A DNA stretch of 41,968 nucleotides from an uncultured bacterium (GTDB lineage: Bacteria > Verrucomicrobiota > Kiritimatiellia > RFP12 > UBA1067), in NCBI GenBank assembly GCA_902802945.1, contig CADCOC010000034.1, positions 1 through 41,968 on the forward strand. The letters run 5' to 3'. The notes beneath the pieces are model-generated. The model did no database searches. It worked only from the letters and a program-made list of their open reading frames with translations, and was not told the origin of the DNA. Positions 25,418 through 34,250 of this stretch are shown piece by piece. Positions within the stretch are counted from its first letter, which is position 1, and every line of letters begins with the position of its first letter. Both the position numbers and the translations under genes were made by a program.

Positions 25418-25534
25418 ATGCGGCACGTTTATCGAAATGCAGAGAACTACAACGGGAATGAATTGATCAATCTTGTTAAGTTAAGCAATCACAGTGTATT
25501 GAAAGGCAACTCTTTGACAAGAGCAAACTCGTGA
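25418..25534 (+). CDS. Possible 38-aa small protein
   Basis: Starts 2 bp after the GmrSD-type stop, with AAGGGGG 7 bases before its ATG, and reads MRHVYRNAENYNGNELINLV... to a TGA at 25,532. No family recognised. It could be a real coupled peptide or a chance frame. The rest of 25,535-25,583 holds nothing I recognise. Confidence 0.3.
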   Translation: MRHVYRNAENYNGNELINLVKLSNHSVLKGNSLTRANS

Positions 25535-25583
25535 TGTCGGAACGAGCTGTCATCAAGTTAATGATTAAGTAGATGGAGTGAAT

Positions 25584-26414
25584 GTGTTGGAAATGATAGA
25601 CAAGTTCAAAGCATTTTTGGCCGGGAAGCCGCACAAGATGGACGAAGATTGGCAGGAGCAGTGGGCGTATTTCGTCGGCTGCAAACTGCCAAGCATTCTC
25701 AGGACATGGTACGATCCAGAGTATGGTGACGTATGGGAGAGGGGCGGCAGCTATTACGAGAATACGCGCCTGAAGCTTGCGGGGCTATCGGGATTTAAGA
25801 AGAGTTGCGCAGAAGCGGGTGACACGTTACAGGCGTTGAAACTGCTGGTGGAGTTCTTCGAAGACGAGAAGCGCAAGGCGGGATTGGGGAAGACGACGAA
25901 GAAGAGGGGAACAGGGAATGGGGATCCTTTTTCGCTGAAGCTACGGAGGACAAGTCGGGGAACGGGCGGCGGTCACGGGGTGACCGCCCTACCGGTGGTG
26001 CTGGAAGAGGGCGAGATAAAGGAAATGCACATAGCCAAGTGCGAGCGGAATCCAAAGTTGCGCAAGGCTTGTATTGAGTACTACCGAGCGCAGAACGAGG
26101 GACGCATCGCGTGTGTAGCGTGTGGAATGGCGTTCGGGGATGTGTACGGCGAGATAGGGGAAGGGTATATTGAAGTCCACCATCTGAACCCCATCAGCCA
26201 GATTGAAGGTGTTCATGCGGTTGATCCAAAGACGGATCTCGTGCCGTTGTGTGCGAATTGCCATGCAATGATCCACCGGTTGATGTCGGCGGAGAAGAAG
26301 AATGGCGTGGATTTGGAGGGCGGCGCAGCGTTGGTGAAGTTGCGGGGGATCATTGGCGGCGGTTGCAGGGCGACCGATAACGGCGGTCACGGGGTGACCG
26401 CCCTACCGGAATGA
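25584..26414 (+). CDS. HNH endonuclease
   Basis: A 276-aa protein. Residues ~1-95 are an unknown N-terminal domain (EDWQEQWAYFVGCKLPSILR). Residues ~150-240 are an HNH domain: CVACG near 176, GYIEVHHLNPIS near 193 (His pair), DLVPLCANCHAMIHR near 213 (CxxC and final His), as in McrA-type nucleases. It is the likely DNA cutter of the locus. GTG 25,584 is chosen because GGAG lies 5 bases before; GTG 25,578 overlaps that site. Two palindromic elements are built in: one between the two domains (GGGHGVTALP), one forming the C-terminus (NGGHGVTALPE). The next gene starts 4 bp after the stop, so the two are tightly coupled. Confidence 0.85.
   Translation: MLEMIDKFKAFLAGKPHKMDEDWQEQWAYFVGCKLPSILRTWYDPEYGDVWERGGSYYENTRLKLAGLSGFKKSCAEAGDTLQALKLLVEFFEDEKRKAGLGKTTKKRGTGNGDPFSLKLRRTSRGTGGGHGVTALPVVLEEGEIKEMHIAKCERNPKLRKACIEYYRAQNEGRIACVACGMAFGDVYGEIGEGYIEVHHLNPISQIEGVHAVDPKTDLVPLCANCHAMIHRLMSAEKKNGVDLEGGAALVKLRGIIGGGCRATDNGGHGVTALPE
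25966..25993 (+). repeat. G+C-rich palindromic element in the HNH gene linker
   Basis: GCGGCGGTCACGGGGTGACC...CCTACC, read in frame as GGHGVTALP. Compared with other copies both arms carry the matching change CGC/GCG to CAC/GTG, so the hairpin is kept. Confidence 0.9.
26356..26407 (+). repeat. G+C-rich palindromic element forming the 3' end of the HNH gene
   Basis: A degenerate unit (26,356-26,375, GGCGGTTGCAGGGCGACCG) is followed by a full unit (26,381-26,407), read NGGHGVTALP. The TGA comes two codons later. Confidence 0.85.
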
Positions 26415-26418
26415 GAGC

Positions 26419-28929
26419 ATGAGCAACGATCTCTACAGCCGTATCAACGCGATTGATTTGAAGCATCCGTATGTTTGGAAGCTTCGGATATCTGCGTCTG
26501 AATTCGTCGAGCTGGAGGATGCTGTCAGGACAGGGCAGACGGATGCGAAGCAGAACGTCGTCTATTTGGCAGAGTGGTATAAGCGGCACTATGATGGAGG
26601 GACGGCTAAGCCTGTCAGGGATTTCGACTGTCAGAAACTGTTCGAGGAATCGGGGATCGACAAGGAGAAGAATCTTTTCCAGACGGAGAGCGGGAACAAG
26701 GCGTGGCAGTATTCGATCTATGTCCTTGGCGGCGTGGCGATTCCGTTTGAGTTGGGGAAGACGAGCAAGAAATTCCTGAAGGAGCTGTGCAAAATCTACT
26801 ACGGCGAGGACGGCGACGTAGATCAGCTCGGCGTCGAGGACAAGGCCCGTGCCGTCGCGTTCAAGGAAAGCGTACGCACGCGGGGTAGCCTTTACGAGTA
26901 TCTCAAGGCGGTACTTTCGGGCGATCCGCCTTTCGCGGCGGACGATCTTGCGGACAAGGCCTCTCCTGAAAATCAGTTTATCGAGCGGATCAAGAGCGCG
27001 AACGACGAGGTCTTGAAGTCGAAGTTCGACTTGGAATGGATGATCGGCTTTGAGCCCGACCGAGAGTACATGACGCGCAAGTTGAGGTTGATTCTGAAGC
27101 CGGAATCGCTTGGCGGGCTGAACCACCAGTATCTGAAGTCCGAACGTGTGGCGCTCTGGGGAATCAACCCTGACAAGTGCAAGCGGATTGTCGTTGGGGT
27201 GAGGTTTCTTCTTGAGAGCGGCGGTCGCGGGGCGACCGCCCTACCGGTGGGCGGTGGTTGCGGGGCGACCGCCCTGCCGGTGAGTTGGCTCCTTGAATAT
27301 TCTGCCACGGGGAGTCACGAGGCCGGATTCGTCGCGTGGTATACCGAACGGCATAGCAAGAAGATTGACGTGCCGACGGAAAGATTCAACGTGGTCGAGA
27401 TCGTCGCCCGTGATGATCAGGGCAAGGAACATAGCGTTGAGAAGTTTCCAGTCGAGGAGTGGATGCAGGTGTTCCGTGTCCCGGGGGGCTACAACGAATG
27501 GACGTCGCTGCATTGCGCGCAACGGGATTCGGCGGTGATCTGTCCTGAAAGATTCGAGATGCTGGACGTAGGGGCGACGGAGACGGTTTACAAGAAAAGG
27601 TTCTGGAGCGGCGGTCGCGGGGCGACCGCCCTACCAAGTGAGGTCTATCAATGGCGCAGGGTGTATGACACGGTGCGGTTCAAGAACGGGGCAGGTGAGG
27701 TAATCACGATCTTCAATCGGCAGGGGGATGACCAGATTCTCACGAGACTCCACAGTGACATCTTGAGGTATCAGGACGGGTGCGTGAATTACGTCGTTGA
27801 CAGGGACGACGAGTACGAGGAATCGTTGCTTCCGCTCGTCTTCGGGCGGGACGACTTGATTGTTCGGCACTTCGAGTCGCGTAACGACATGGAAGACGCG
27901 CCATCCTCGGAAGGGGATTACGAGAAGGTCGAGTTCAAGGTTGGAGGCGCCTACAGGGAGTGGACGGACGACGATTATCCCGCACGGGGACAGACGACGT
28001 TGCGAATTACGGTCAAGGGTGTTCCGCGAAAGTTGTCCGTGTACTATCTGCCGATCAAGATTGAGCGCGACTGCGACAAAGGCAAGATCGTCTGCGGGGA
28101 AGAGGTGATTGCCGACAAGGTTGTTCGTGATGGGACTCCAAGCGCCCCCGTTGTCCATAAGAGTCTGGGGACGGACGAAGAGTTCGTGAGCCTAGAGATC
28201 TGGCGGGCGACGAAGCACAAGGAGATGATTCGGGATGGGCGTGTCGTCAAATATGTGGAGGACGGCGAGGAGGTCGAGATTTCGTATGCCCTCAAGGACG
28301 GGCTTGTCATTCATGATTTCAGCGTGAGCGGGTATCGTGAATATGATTGCTGCGACATAAGTGGAATCTATTCGCTAGACGAGTTCAGCCCCGTGGGCGA
28401 TCACCATCTTGATGCAATCTTGAATCAAAAGAAGAGGGTAAGAGTATCGGTTTCGGCAAAGCTTGACAGTCGCGCGCCGGAATGGCTATGGGTCAATCTG
28501 GCCGGGGGGACAAGCAGATCCGATTCAGCAAAAATGTACTATTGGAACTATCGTCCAGGGGCCGTTCCGAAGGAAGTGGGAGAAGATGCCGTCTGTCAGG
28601 AGAATGAGATCATATTCCATAGTCTCAAGGATTATGATGGATTGTGTGTGCGGCCGCCCAAGATTGGAGAGCCAGATCCGTTTGCAAGCGCTGAAGACGA
28701 GGAGACGCCTGACTTGGTGGATTATTTCGAAGTGGCGACAGAACACCGCTTGTATTATTTCATGATGTTGCCGTTTGGGCAGCCAAACGTTGATCTGTTG
28801 AACGACCTCTACAACCCGCTCGTGACACGACGCGGCGGGCAACTTACAGAGGACGACAGGAAGGGCCTTGCGCGTCTCGCGGAGGAGTTTGGATTTGACT
28901 GGCGGGAGAAATACGGGATTTCAATTTGA
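26419..28929 (+). CDS. Unknown 836-aa defense-locus protein, partner of the DruE-like helicase
   Basis: I do not recognise a domain. The first ~170 residues are helical (HPYVWKLRISASEFVELEDA, VVYLAEWYKRHYDGG, AWQYSIYVLGGVAIPFELG). The rest is beta-rich and acidic, with no nuclease, ATPase or methylase motif visible. In type III Druantia a protein of about 1,000 aa (DruH) directly precedes the large helicase DruE, and this gene has that position; a link is inference from position only. It lies 4 bp after the HNH stop, and its own stop overlaps a TTG 15 bp before the next start. Three palindromic elements are translated inside it, at residues ~267-287 (two) and ~397-406 (one). Confidence 0.55.
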   Translation: MSNDLYSRINAIDLKHPYVWKLRISASEFVELEDAVRTGQTDAKQNVVYLAEWYKRHYDGGTAKPVRDFDCQKLFEESGIDKEKNLFQTESGNKAWQYSIYVLGGVAIPFELGKTSKKFLKELCKIYYGEDGDVDQLGVEDKARAVAFKESVRTRGSLYEYLKAVLSGDPPFAADDLADKASPENQFIERIKSANDEVLKSKFDLEWMIGFEPDREYMTRKLRLILKPESLGGLNHQYLKSERVALWGINPDKCKRIVVGVRFLLESGGRGATALPVGGGCGATALPVSWLLEYSATGSHEAGFVAWYTERHSKKIDVPTERFNVVEIVARDDQGKEHSVEKFPVEEWMQVFRVPGGYNEWTSLHCAQRDSAVICPERFEMLDVGATETVYKKRFWSGGRGATALPSEVYQWRRVYDTVRFKNGAGEVITIFNRQGDDQILTRLHSDILRYQDGCVNYVVDRDDEYEESLLPLVFGRDDLIVRHFESRNDMEDAPSSEGDYEKVEFKVGGAYREWTDDDYPARGQTTLRITVKGVPRKLSVYYLPIKIERDCDKGKIVCGEEVIADKVVRDGTPSAPVVHKSLGTDEEFVSLEIWRATKHKEMIRDGRVVKYVEDGEEVEISYALKDGLVIHDFSVSGYREYDCCDISGIYSLDEFSPVGDHHLDAILNQKKRVRVSVSAKLDSRAPEWLWVNLAGGTSRSDSAKMYYWNYRPGAVPKEVGEDAVCQENEIIFHSLKDYDGLCVRPPKIGEPDPFASAEDEETPDLVDYFEVATEHRLYYFMMLPFGQPNVDLLNDLYNPLVTRRGGQLTEDDRKGLARLAEEFGFDWREKYGISI
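27218..27278 (+). repeat. Two G+C-rich palindromic elements in the 836-aa gene
   Basis: 27,218-27,245 is read SGGRGATALP. 27,251-27,278 (GCGGTGGTTGCGGGGCGACC...CTGCC) is read GGGCGATALP. Same strand and reading frame. Confidence 0.9.
27608..27635 (+). repeat. G+C-rich palindromic element in the 836-aa gene, third copy
   Basis: Identical in sequence to 27,218-27,245 and to 19,847-19,874; read SGGRGATALP in frame. Confidence 0.92.
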
Positions 28930-28943
28930 AGGAGAACAAGAAA

Positions 28944-31900
28944 ATGAACTTCAAGGAGCTTTACGACAACAACTGCAAGGCCATCGAGACTTTGTTGTCC
29001 GCGATGTGGTGCGGCGATCCTCGGAATGCGCAGCAGAAGAAATACGCCGAGCAAGTGAAGGGGCTTGTCAAGGAGGTGTTCGCGCCGTCCACAGCTTACC
29101 CGGTGGTGCAGTGCATGAACCTGTACAAGTCGGTGCATTCGGTGTCAGCCGAAGAGGCGAAGAGTCTTGTCGGTAATCTGTGGACTGCGTCGTATCCTCC
29201 TTATGAGCACCAGTACAAGTGCTGGGATGCGTTGCTGAACAAGAAGACGCCCGACGGCAAGCCTATGTCGATTGTCGTGACGACGGGTACGGGTTCCGGC
29301 AAGACGGAATGCTTCATGATGCCGCTCGTACACGACCTCGTGCAAGCCGGTCAGACGAACCAGATACAGGCGCTGTTCCTCTATCCGCTCAACGCGCTGA
29401 TGGAGGACCAGAAGGAGCGTCTGGAGAAGATGCTGGAGGGGACGAACCTGACGTATGCGGTGTACAACGGCGATCTGCCCGAGAAGGAACCCAAGGCGGG
29501 CGACCATTCCGACAATGCGGAGGATCAGCGGAGGCGGATTGCGCAGATTCGGGGAGAATACAAGGACATCGACGGCACGACGAAATACAAGTTCGGCAAG
29601 ATTCTGTACACGCGCGAGCAGGTCAGGAAGACGCCGCCCAACATTCTACTCACGAATCCGACCATGTTGGAGTACGTGTTGCTACGTCAGGCGGACGCGA
29701 CGCTGATCAATCCCTTGCAGAAGAGCCTGAGGTGGGTGGCGATCGACGAGACGCACTCGTACACGGGTGCGGGGGCGGCGGAACTGGCGATGTTGCTGAG
29801 GCGGGTTCTGTTGGCGTTCGACGTCAAGGCGGAGGACATTCGGTTCGCCACGTCGTCAGCGACGTTCGGGAACGCGACCACGCCGGAGGAGAAGGAGTCC
29901 GAGACCGCGAAGCTCAAGGAGTTCATCGGAGGCATCACGGGGCTCGCGTCGAATCAGATAGAGGCTGTTGACGGCGTACGCATCGGCGAGGAAGCGATTA
30001 CGGACAACGAAGACAAGGAACTGTGGCGAAAGATCTGCAAGAACGACTACATGTCGCTCTACGCCCTGTTCCCGGAGGGGACGATCAGCGAAAAGCTCGG
30101 TCAGTTGGAGGCCATGTGCCAACGCGAGGAGTCGTTGTCCGAGAAGCCCGACGCGCTGAAGATGAAGGTGAAGGTCCATTACTTCTACCGCGTGCCGAAC
30201 AACGGACTGTACGTCAAGCTGACCGAGCAGGCGGACGGCACACTGAAGATCTACACGCAGACCGCACTGACGATGGCGGAGGACACGCCCCCGATGCTGG
30301 AACTGACGCGATGCAAGAACTGCGGCGGGTTCGTGGCGGTGGCCTTGTTCGACACGGCGACAAATGCATACGAGCCGTTGGCGACCGACGACAGCGACAT
30401 GTTCGACATTGAGGAGGAAGGGGACGTAACGAAGAATACCAAGCGTCCGATCATGCTGGGATTCAGCAAAGACGATCTTGTGATGGGCGACGGGAACGTC
30501 ATGCTGAAGGCGAAGGACGGAAGGCTGGAGAACGTCCAGGCCGGCGAGATGCCTGGGGGCGGTTGGCACATTGTCGGCAACACGAACTACCGGTGCCCGT
30601 ACTGCAATGCGAAGGTGTCGAACCGGAAAGGCGATGTTCCGGAGGATGCAGACAATCCCGGAAGTGACGGGTATGCCAAGCTGCGCCGGTTCCGGTTGTC
30701 CGCCGAGATGATTTCGAGGGCCTTGGCGCCATCCATACTGGACCAGCTGGAGAAGAACGCGGGAGCGGGCGGTGGCCTCGTGTTTCACGACGGGCAACAG
30801 TACATCAGCTTCGTTGACAGCCGGCAGGCCGCAGCCATTTCGACGCTGAAGCAGAATCTCGACCAGGAGCAGAGGTGGGTTTACAGCACCGTCTTCCATG
30901 AGTTGTGCAGACGGAAGGCACAGGAGGCTGCAATCAAGGCCGAGATCGAAAAACTGAGAAAGCGTCGCGACGAGACGGAGGACGAGGAGGAAGAAGAGCG
31001 GATTTCTGACCAGATCAAGGCGTTGAGGAAACAGCTTTCTGGCTACATGGGATGGATGGAGATATTCGACTTGCTGAAAGAGGACAAGTATTGCAACGAG
31101 TTCTGCAAGCTGTTCGTCAAGCGGTCGACCAACAGCGAGGAGACCGAATCGGACGGCGAGATAACCGAGTTGATGAAGATCAAATACGTGCATTCCGTGA
31201 TGGCGATGTATCTGGCCAGGCATCCGAAGTCCGCATCGGCACCTGAGACGCTTGGACTCTTCCATACTACCTATCCGCAGCTGAAGAAATTGACGTTGCC
31301 GGAGGGCGTCAAGGCGTTCAATGAGAAGATTGCCGCTGAGCATGACAGGATCGGGGAGCAGGATTGGCGTGACTTGCTCCAGATATACCTTGACTACACC
31401 GTTCGGTCGAACCAGTCGGTTTTCTTTAGATTGCCGGACGGCGTGAAATTGGACATCTTTTCACTGAACAGATTTGCAACCGAGAAGCCGCGTCGCCGTC
31501 CTGTGAAGCGCCCGCACCTTGACGGTGAACTTCCTGGGATCCTGTTGAAGGTCGTTACATATCTGGGCGCTTTGCTGTCTGGGTCAGACAACATGACGCA
31601 GATACGGAACGCGGTCAAGGACAACATGGGATTGGTCAATGGCGTCCTGGATGACTTGTGGAAGGCGTTGACGGAGGAAACGAAACTGCTCGAATGGAGC
31701 ACTGCCCTAAACAAGGCGACGCCTCCAGACTTTGAAAAGGACGATGTTGATGACGATGGCAACGAGCCGTACCGTCTGAATCTCGTTAACATCAGTTTCA
31801 AGCTCTACGACAAGGTCTGGCTGTGCGATGTCAACGGCGGGGAGGACGTGACATGCCTGCGGCCCGTCGGGACCGTTTTCAAGGGACTTTCGCTGTATCC

Positions 31901-34112
31901 GACAAGGACGAAGGTCGAGAAGATTGGGGGTGCGTCCGAGGACTGGGGCGTTTATCCGTACTACAGCGGAAGCGGACAGGCGGTGGATGGCGCAACGTTG
32001 AAGAATTGGGTGGAGACGAACCGCAAGCTGCTGTGTGACGGCGGGTTGTGGGGAGAGAACGGGCTCTACAAAAACAAGTTGGACGACATCTACCTGATGC
32101 CCAAACTGTTTGTCCAGGCGGAGCATACGGCACAGGTCGACAAGGAAGTGTCACGGACGCTGCAGTCAGACTTCAAGGCGCACAAAATCAACATTCTGGC
32201 GTGTTCGACGACCATGGAGATGGGTGTTGACCTGGGCAATCTGGAGGTTGTGATGCTGTCTTCTGTCCCGCCGATGCCGGCGAACTACAAGCAGAGGGCT
32301 GGACGAAGCGGACGAAACAACAAGGTGCGAAGCGTCTGCATGACGTTGTGTGGGTCGGACGCAGTGGGATTGCGGACACTGTACCATCCCATCGAGAGGA
32401 TCATCATGCGCCCGGTGGCGGTTCCAAAGGTTGACCTTCAGTCTGAACAGGTGGTGAAGCGCCACGTCAATTCGTATCTCATCAGGGCGTTTGGCGTCTT
32501 CGGCGATGGGGGAGGGAGCGGGAGTCTGACGCAGAAGGTCGTCGATTTCTACACGCCATACGCGATAAGAAGAGAGGCGGGCAACAGTGGTCGCTGGATA
32601 GCGGTTGACCCGATAAGCGACCATCAAATCCACCCAGACAGCGGAATGGGCGATGAGGCAGGCACTCGCTACAAGCGCTTCTCGGACATGTGTGGCGACC
32701 CGGATGAGGTTGCAAAAGTCAAGGAGGGTTTGCTGTCGCTACTTCGCGGCACTTGTTATGCAGGAGAGGGGAATGTTGAACTTATCGTCAAAGAGGCGAA
32801 GGAGGCGAATGAAAGGTGCTACAGCGAGCTTTCGCTCAAGATCGAGGACATCAAGTACGCGTACAACCATCAGGCGGCTGGCAACGCAAAATTCATGGCG
32901 AAACTGGAGATCCAATACCTCGAAGTCTTGAATGAGCGGTTGATCAACTATTGGGCAACGCATCGGTTCACGCCGAATGCGAACATGCCTGTGAACGTGT
33001 TGTCTTTGAATTTGAACTCCTCACGTGACGTCTTCACCGCAAAATTCTCCTCAAATCCGTCGTACTCGTTGAGGGAGGCCATATCACAATATGTGCCAGG
33101 GAACTGCGTGGTGGTGGATGGTATCGCCTACAAGGTCAGAGGCATAGAATTCTGCAGCATGTACAAGAATCCCATTAACTCATTTAAGAAGATTTCCCGT
33201 AATGACTACCGTGTCCAGATCGGCGATGAACCACTTGCGGCGGCAATCCCCTGGCCGATAAACGAAAAAACTGTCGTGACACTGGTGTCGCCGACTGGAT
33301 TCATGCCAGACTTCAACGAGGACTACACGCGCATCATCGACGACAATGTCTATACACATGTGAGTGCGCAGTTGATCGGCGCTACGGATTGGACAGGAGA
33401 CGAGGACGGGAAGATGATATCCGTCCGCACGAACAAGAAAGATTCGGGCGACGCGAAGATTCTCTACTACAACGAGGGTATCGGCCACGGATTCTGTTTC
33501 TGCTCAAAGTGCGGCAGAATGGTGCTCGAATCGGAACCCGCCCCGGACGGTAATGTTTTGAACGGACTCCCTGCTGAGATGAACAATGTGCGTCCCAAGG
33601 ATGATGAAGTGCCCAACTATCATCGAGCCATGAACGGTAAGAATTTTAAAAAGAAATGTGTGGGGTCTAATTCACCAGATGGAATCCGGCGCAACGTGAT
33701 TATCGGCGATCTGATCCAGACCGACTACAGCGAATTGCGTCTCCGCGAGTGTGTCGGAGGGAAGTGGATTGGCAAGAGGGATGAGTTCAAGGAACTGCTT
33801 TACACTCTCGCGATTGCGTTCTCCCAATCTCTTGTCGAAGTTCTGGGCAAGGAACGCGGGGCGGTCGATTTTGCGATCACGCCGACAGGGCGAATCTGCA
33901 TCTTTGATACGAATCCAGGCGGAGCCGGGTATTCCAATCAACTCAAAGACGAGACAGTGCTGAAGAAGGTGCTCGAGGCATCCAGGAAAATCCTTGAGGA
34001 AGCCAAGGCGAAAGATGCTTCCGACATCCTCCTTGACAAGTTCACCGTTCGATACCTTAAGCAGGTTGACGTTGACATGGCCCTTGCCTGGTTGGACACG
34101 ATTCACGACTGA
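28944..34112 (+). CDS. Large DEAD/DEAH helicase with C-terminal DUF1998-like region (Druantia DruE-like)
   Basis: A 1,722-aa protein. VVTTGTGSGKTECF at ~111 is Walker A, YPLNALMEDQKERL at ~147 motif Ia, VAIDETHSYTGAGAAE at ~264 a DETH-type motif II, RFATSSATFGN motif III, and YKQRAGRSGRNNK at ~1,114 motif VI with ILACSTTMEMGVDLG before it. Zinc-ribbon CxxC pairs occur at ~455 (CKNCGG), ~552 (CPYCNA) and ~1,516 (CSKCGR). The end (LYTLAIAFSQSLVEVLGKE, FDTNPGGAGYSNQL, ~1,618-1,670) is the DUF1998 signature shared by DruE and DISARM DrmA/B. It probably moves along or unwinds invading DNA. The ATG at 28,944 follows GAAGGAG; a TTG at 28,926 overlaps the previous stop. It ends the co-directional set. 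Confidence 0.8.
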   Translation: MNFKELYDNNCKAIETLLSAMWCGDPRNAQQKKYAEQVKGLVKEVFAPSTAYPVVQCMNLYKSVHSVSAEEAKSLVGNLWTASYPPYEHQYKCWDALLNKKTPDGKPMSIVVTTGTGSGKTECFMMPLVHDLVQAGQTNQIQALFLYPLNALMEDQKERLEKMLEGTNLTYAVYNGDLPEKEPKAGDHSDNAEDQRRRIAQIRGEYKDIDGTTKYKFGKILYTREQVRKTPPNILLTNPTMLEYVLLRQADATLINPLQKSLRWVAIDETHSYTGAGAAELAMLLRRVLLAFDVKAEDIRFATSSATFGNATTPEEKESETAKLKEFIGGITGLASNQIEAVDGVRIGEEAITDNEDKELWRKICKNDYMSLYALFPEGTISEKLGQLEAMCQREESLSEKPDALKMKVKVHYFYRVPNNGLYVKLTEQADGTLKIYTQTALTMAEDTPPMLELTRCKNCGGFVAVALFDTATNAYEPLATDDSDMFDIEEEGDVTKNTKRPIMLGFSKDDLVMGDGNVMLKAKDGRLENVQAGEMPGGGWHIVGNTNYRCPYCNAKVSNRKGDVPEDADNPGSDGYAKLRRFRLSAEMISRALAPSILDQLEKNAGAGGGLVFHDGQQYISFVDSRQAAAISTLKQNLDQEQRWVYSTVFHELCRRKAQEAAIKAEIEKLRKRRDETEDEEEEERISDQIKALRKQLSGYMGWMEIFDLLKEDKYCNEFCKLFVKRSTNSEETESDGEITELMKIKYVHSVMAMYLARHPKSASAPETLGLFHTTYPQLKKLTLPEGVKAFNEKIAAEHDRIGEQDWRDLLQIYLDYTVRSNQSVFFRLPDGVKLDIFSLNRFATEKPRRRPVKRPHLDGELPGILLKVVTYLGALLSGSDNMTQIRNAVKDNMGLVNGVLDDLWKALTEETKLLEWSTALNKATPPDFEKDDVDDDGNEPYRLNLVNISFKLYDKVWLCDVNGGEDVTCLRPVGTVFKGLSLYPTRTKVEKIGGASEDWGVYPYYSGSGQAVDGATLKNWVETNRKLLCDGGLWGENGLYKNKLDDIYLMPKLFVQAEHTAQVDKEVSRTLQSDFKAHKINILACSTTMEMGVDLGNLEVVMLSSVPPMPANYKQRAGRSGRNNKVRSVCMTLCGSDAVGLRTLYHPIERIIMRPVAVPKVDLQSEQVVKRHVNSYLIRAFGVFGDGGGSGSLTQKVVDFYTPYAIRREAGNSGRWIAVDPISDHQIHPDSGMGDEAGTRYKRFSDMCGDPDEVAKVKEGLLSLLRGTCYAGEGNVELIVKEAKEANERCYSELSLKIEDIKYAYNHQAAGNAKFMAKLEIQYLEVLNERLINYWATHRFTPNANMPVNVLSLNLNSSRDVFTAKFSSNPSYSLREAISQYVPGNCVVVDGIAYKVRGIEFCSMYKNPINSFKKISRNDYRVQIGDEPLAAAIPWPINEKTVVTLVSPTGFMPDFNEDYTRIIDDNVYTHVSAQLIGATDWTGDEDGKMISVRTNKKDSGDAKILYYNEGIGHGFCFCSKCGRMVLESEPAPDGNVLNGLPAEMNNVRPKDDEVPNYHRAMNGKNFKKKCVGSNSPDGIRRNVIIGDLIQTDYSELRLRECVGGKWIGKRDEFKELLYTLAIAFSQSLVEVLGKERGAVDFAITPTGRICIFDTNPGGAGYSNQLKDETVLKKVLEASRKILEEAKAKDASDILLDKFTVRYLKQVDVDMALAWLDTIHD

Positions 34113-34250
34113 CGAACGGGAAGAATCAGTTGATACGAAGACCACGGCAGAGATGGCGGCAGGGATAAGCAGGGGAAACGCGTTGACACGGTATGTGTGT
34201 TCAAGGAGATGCCGAACTGAGAAACTGACGAGAAGAGAAGGAGACAAACC

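Noticed and set aside
25513..25518. TTGACA as a promoter for the HNH gene
   Set aside because: No -10 box at a suitable distance; the gene can be served by the upstream transcript.
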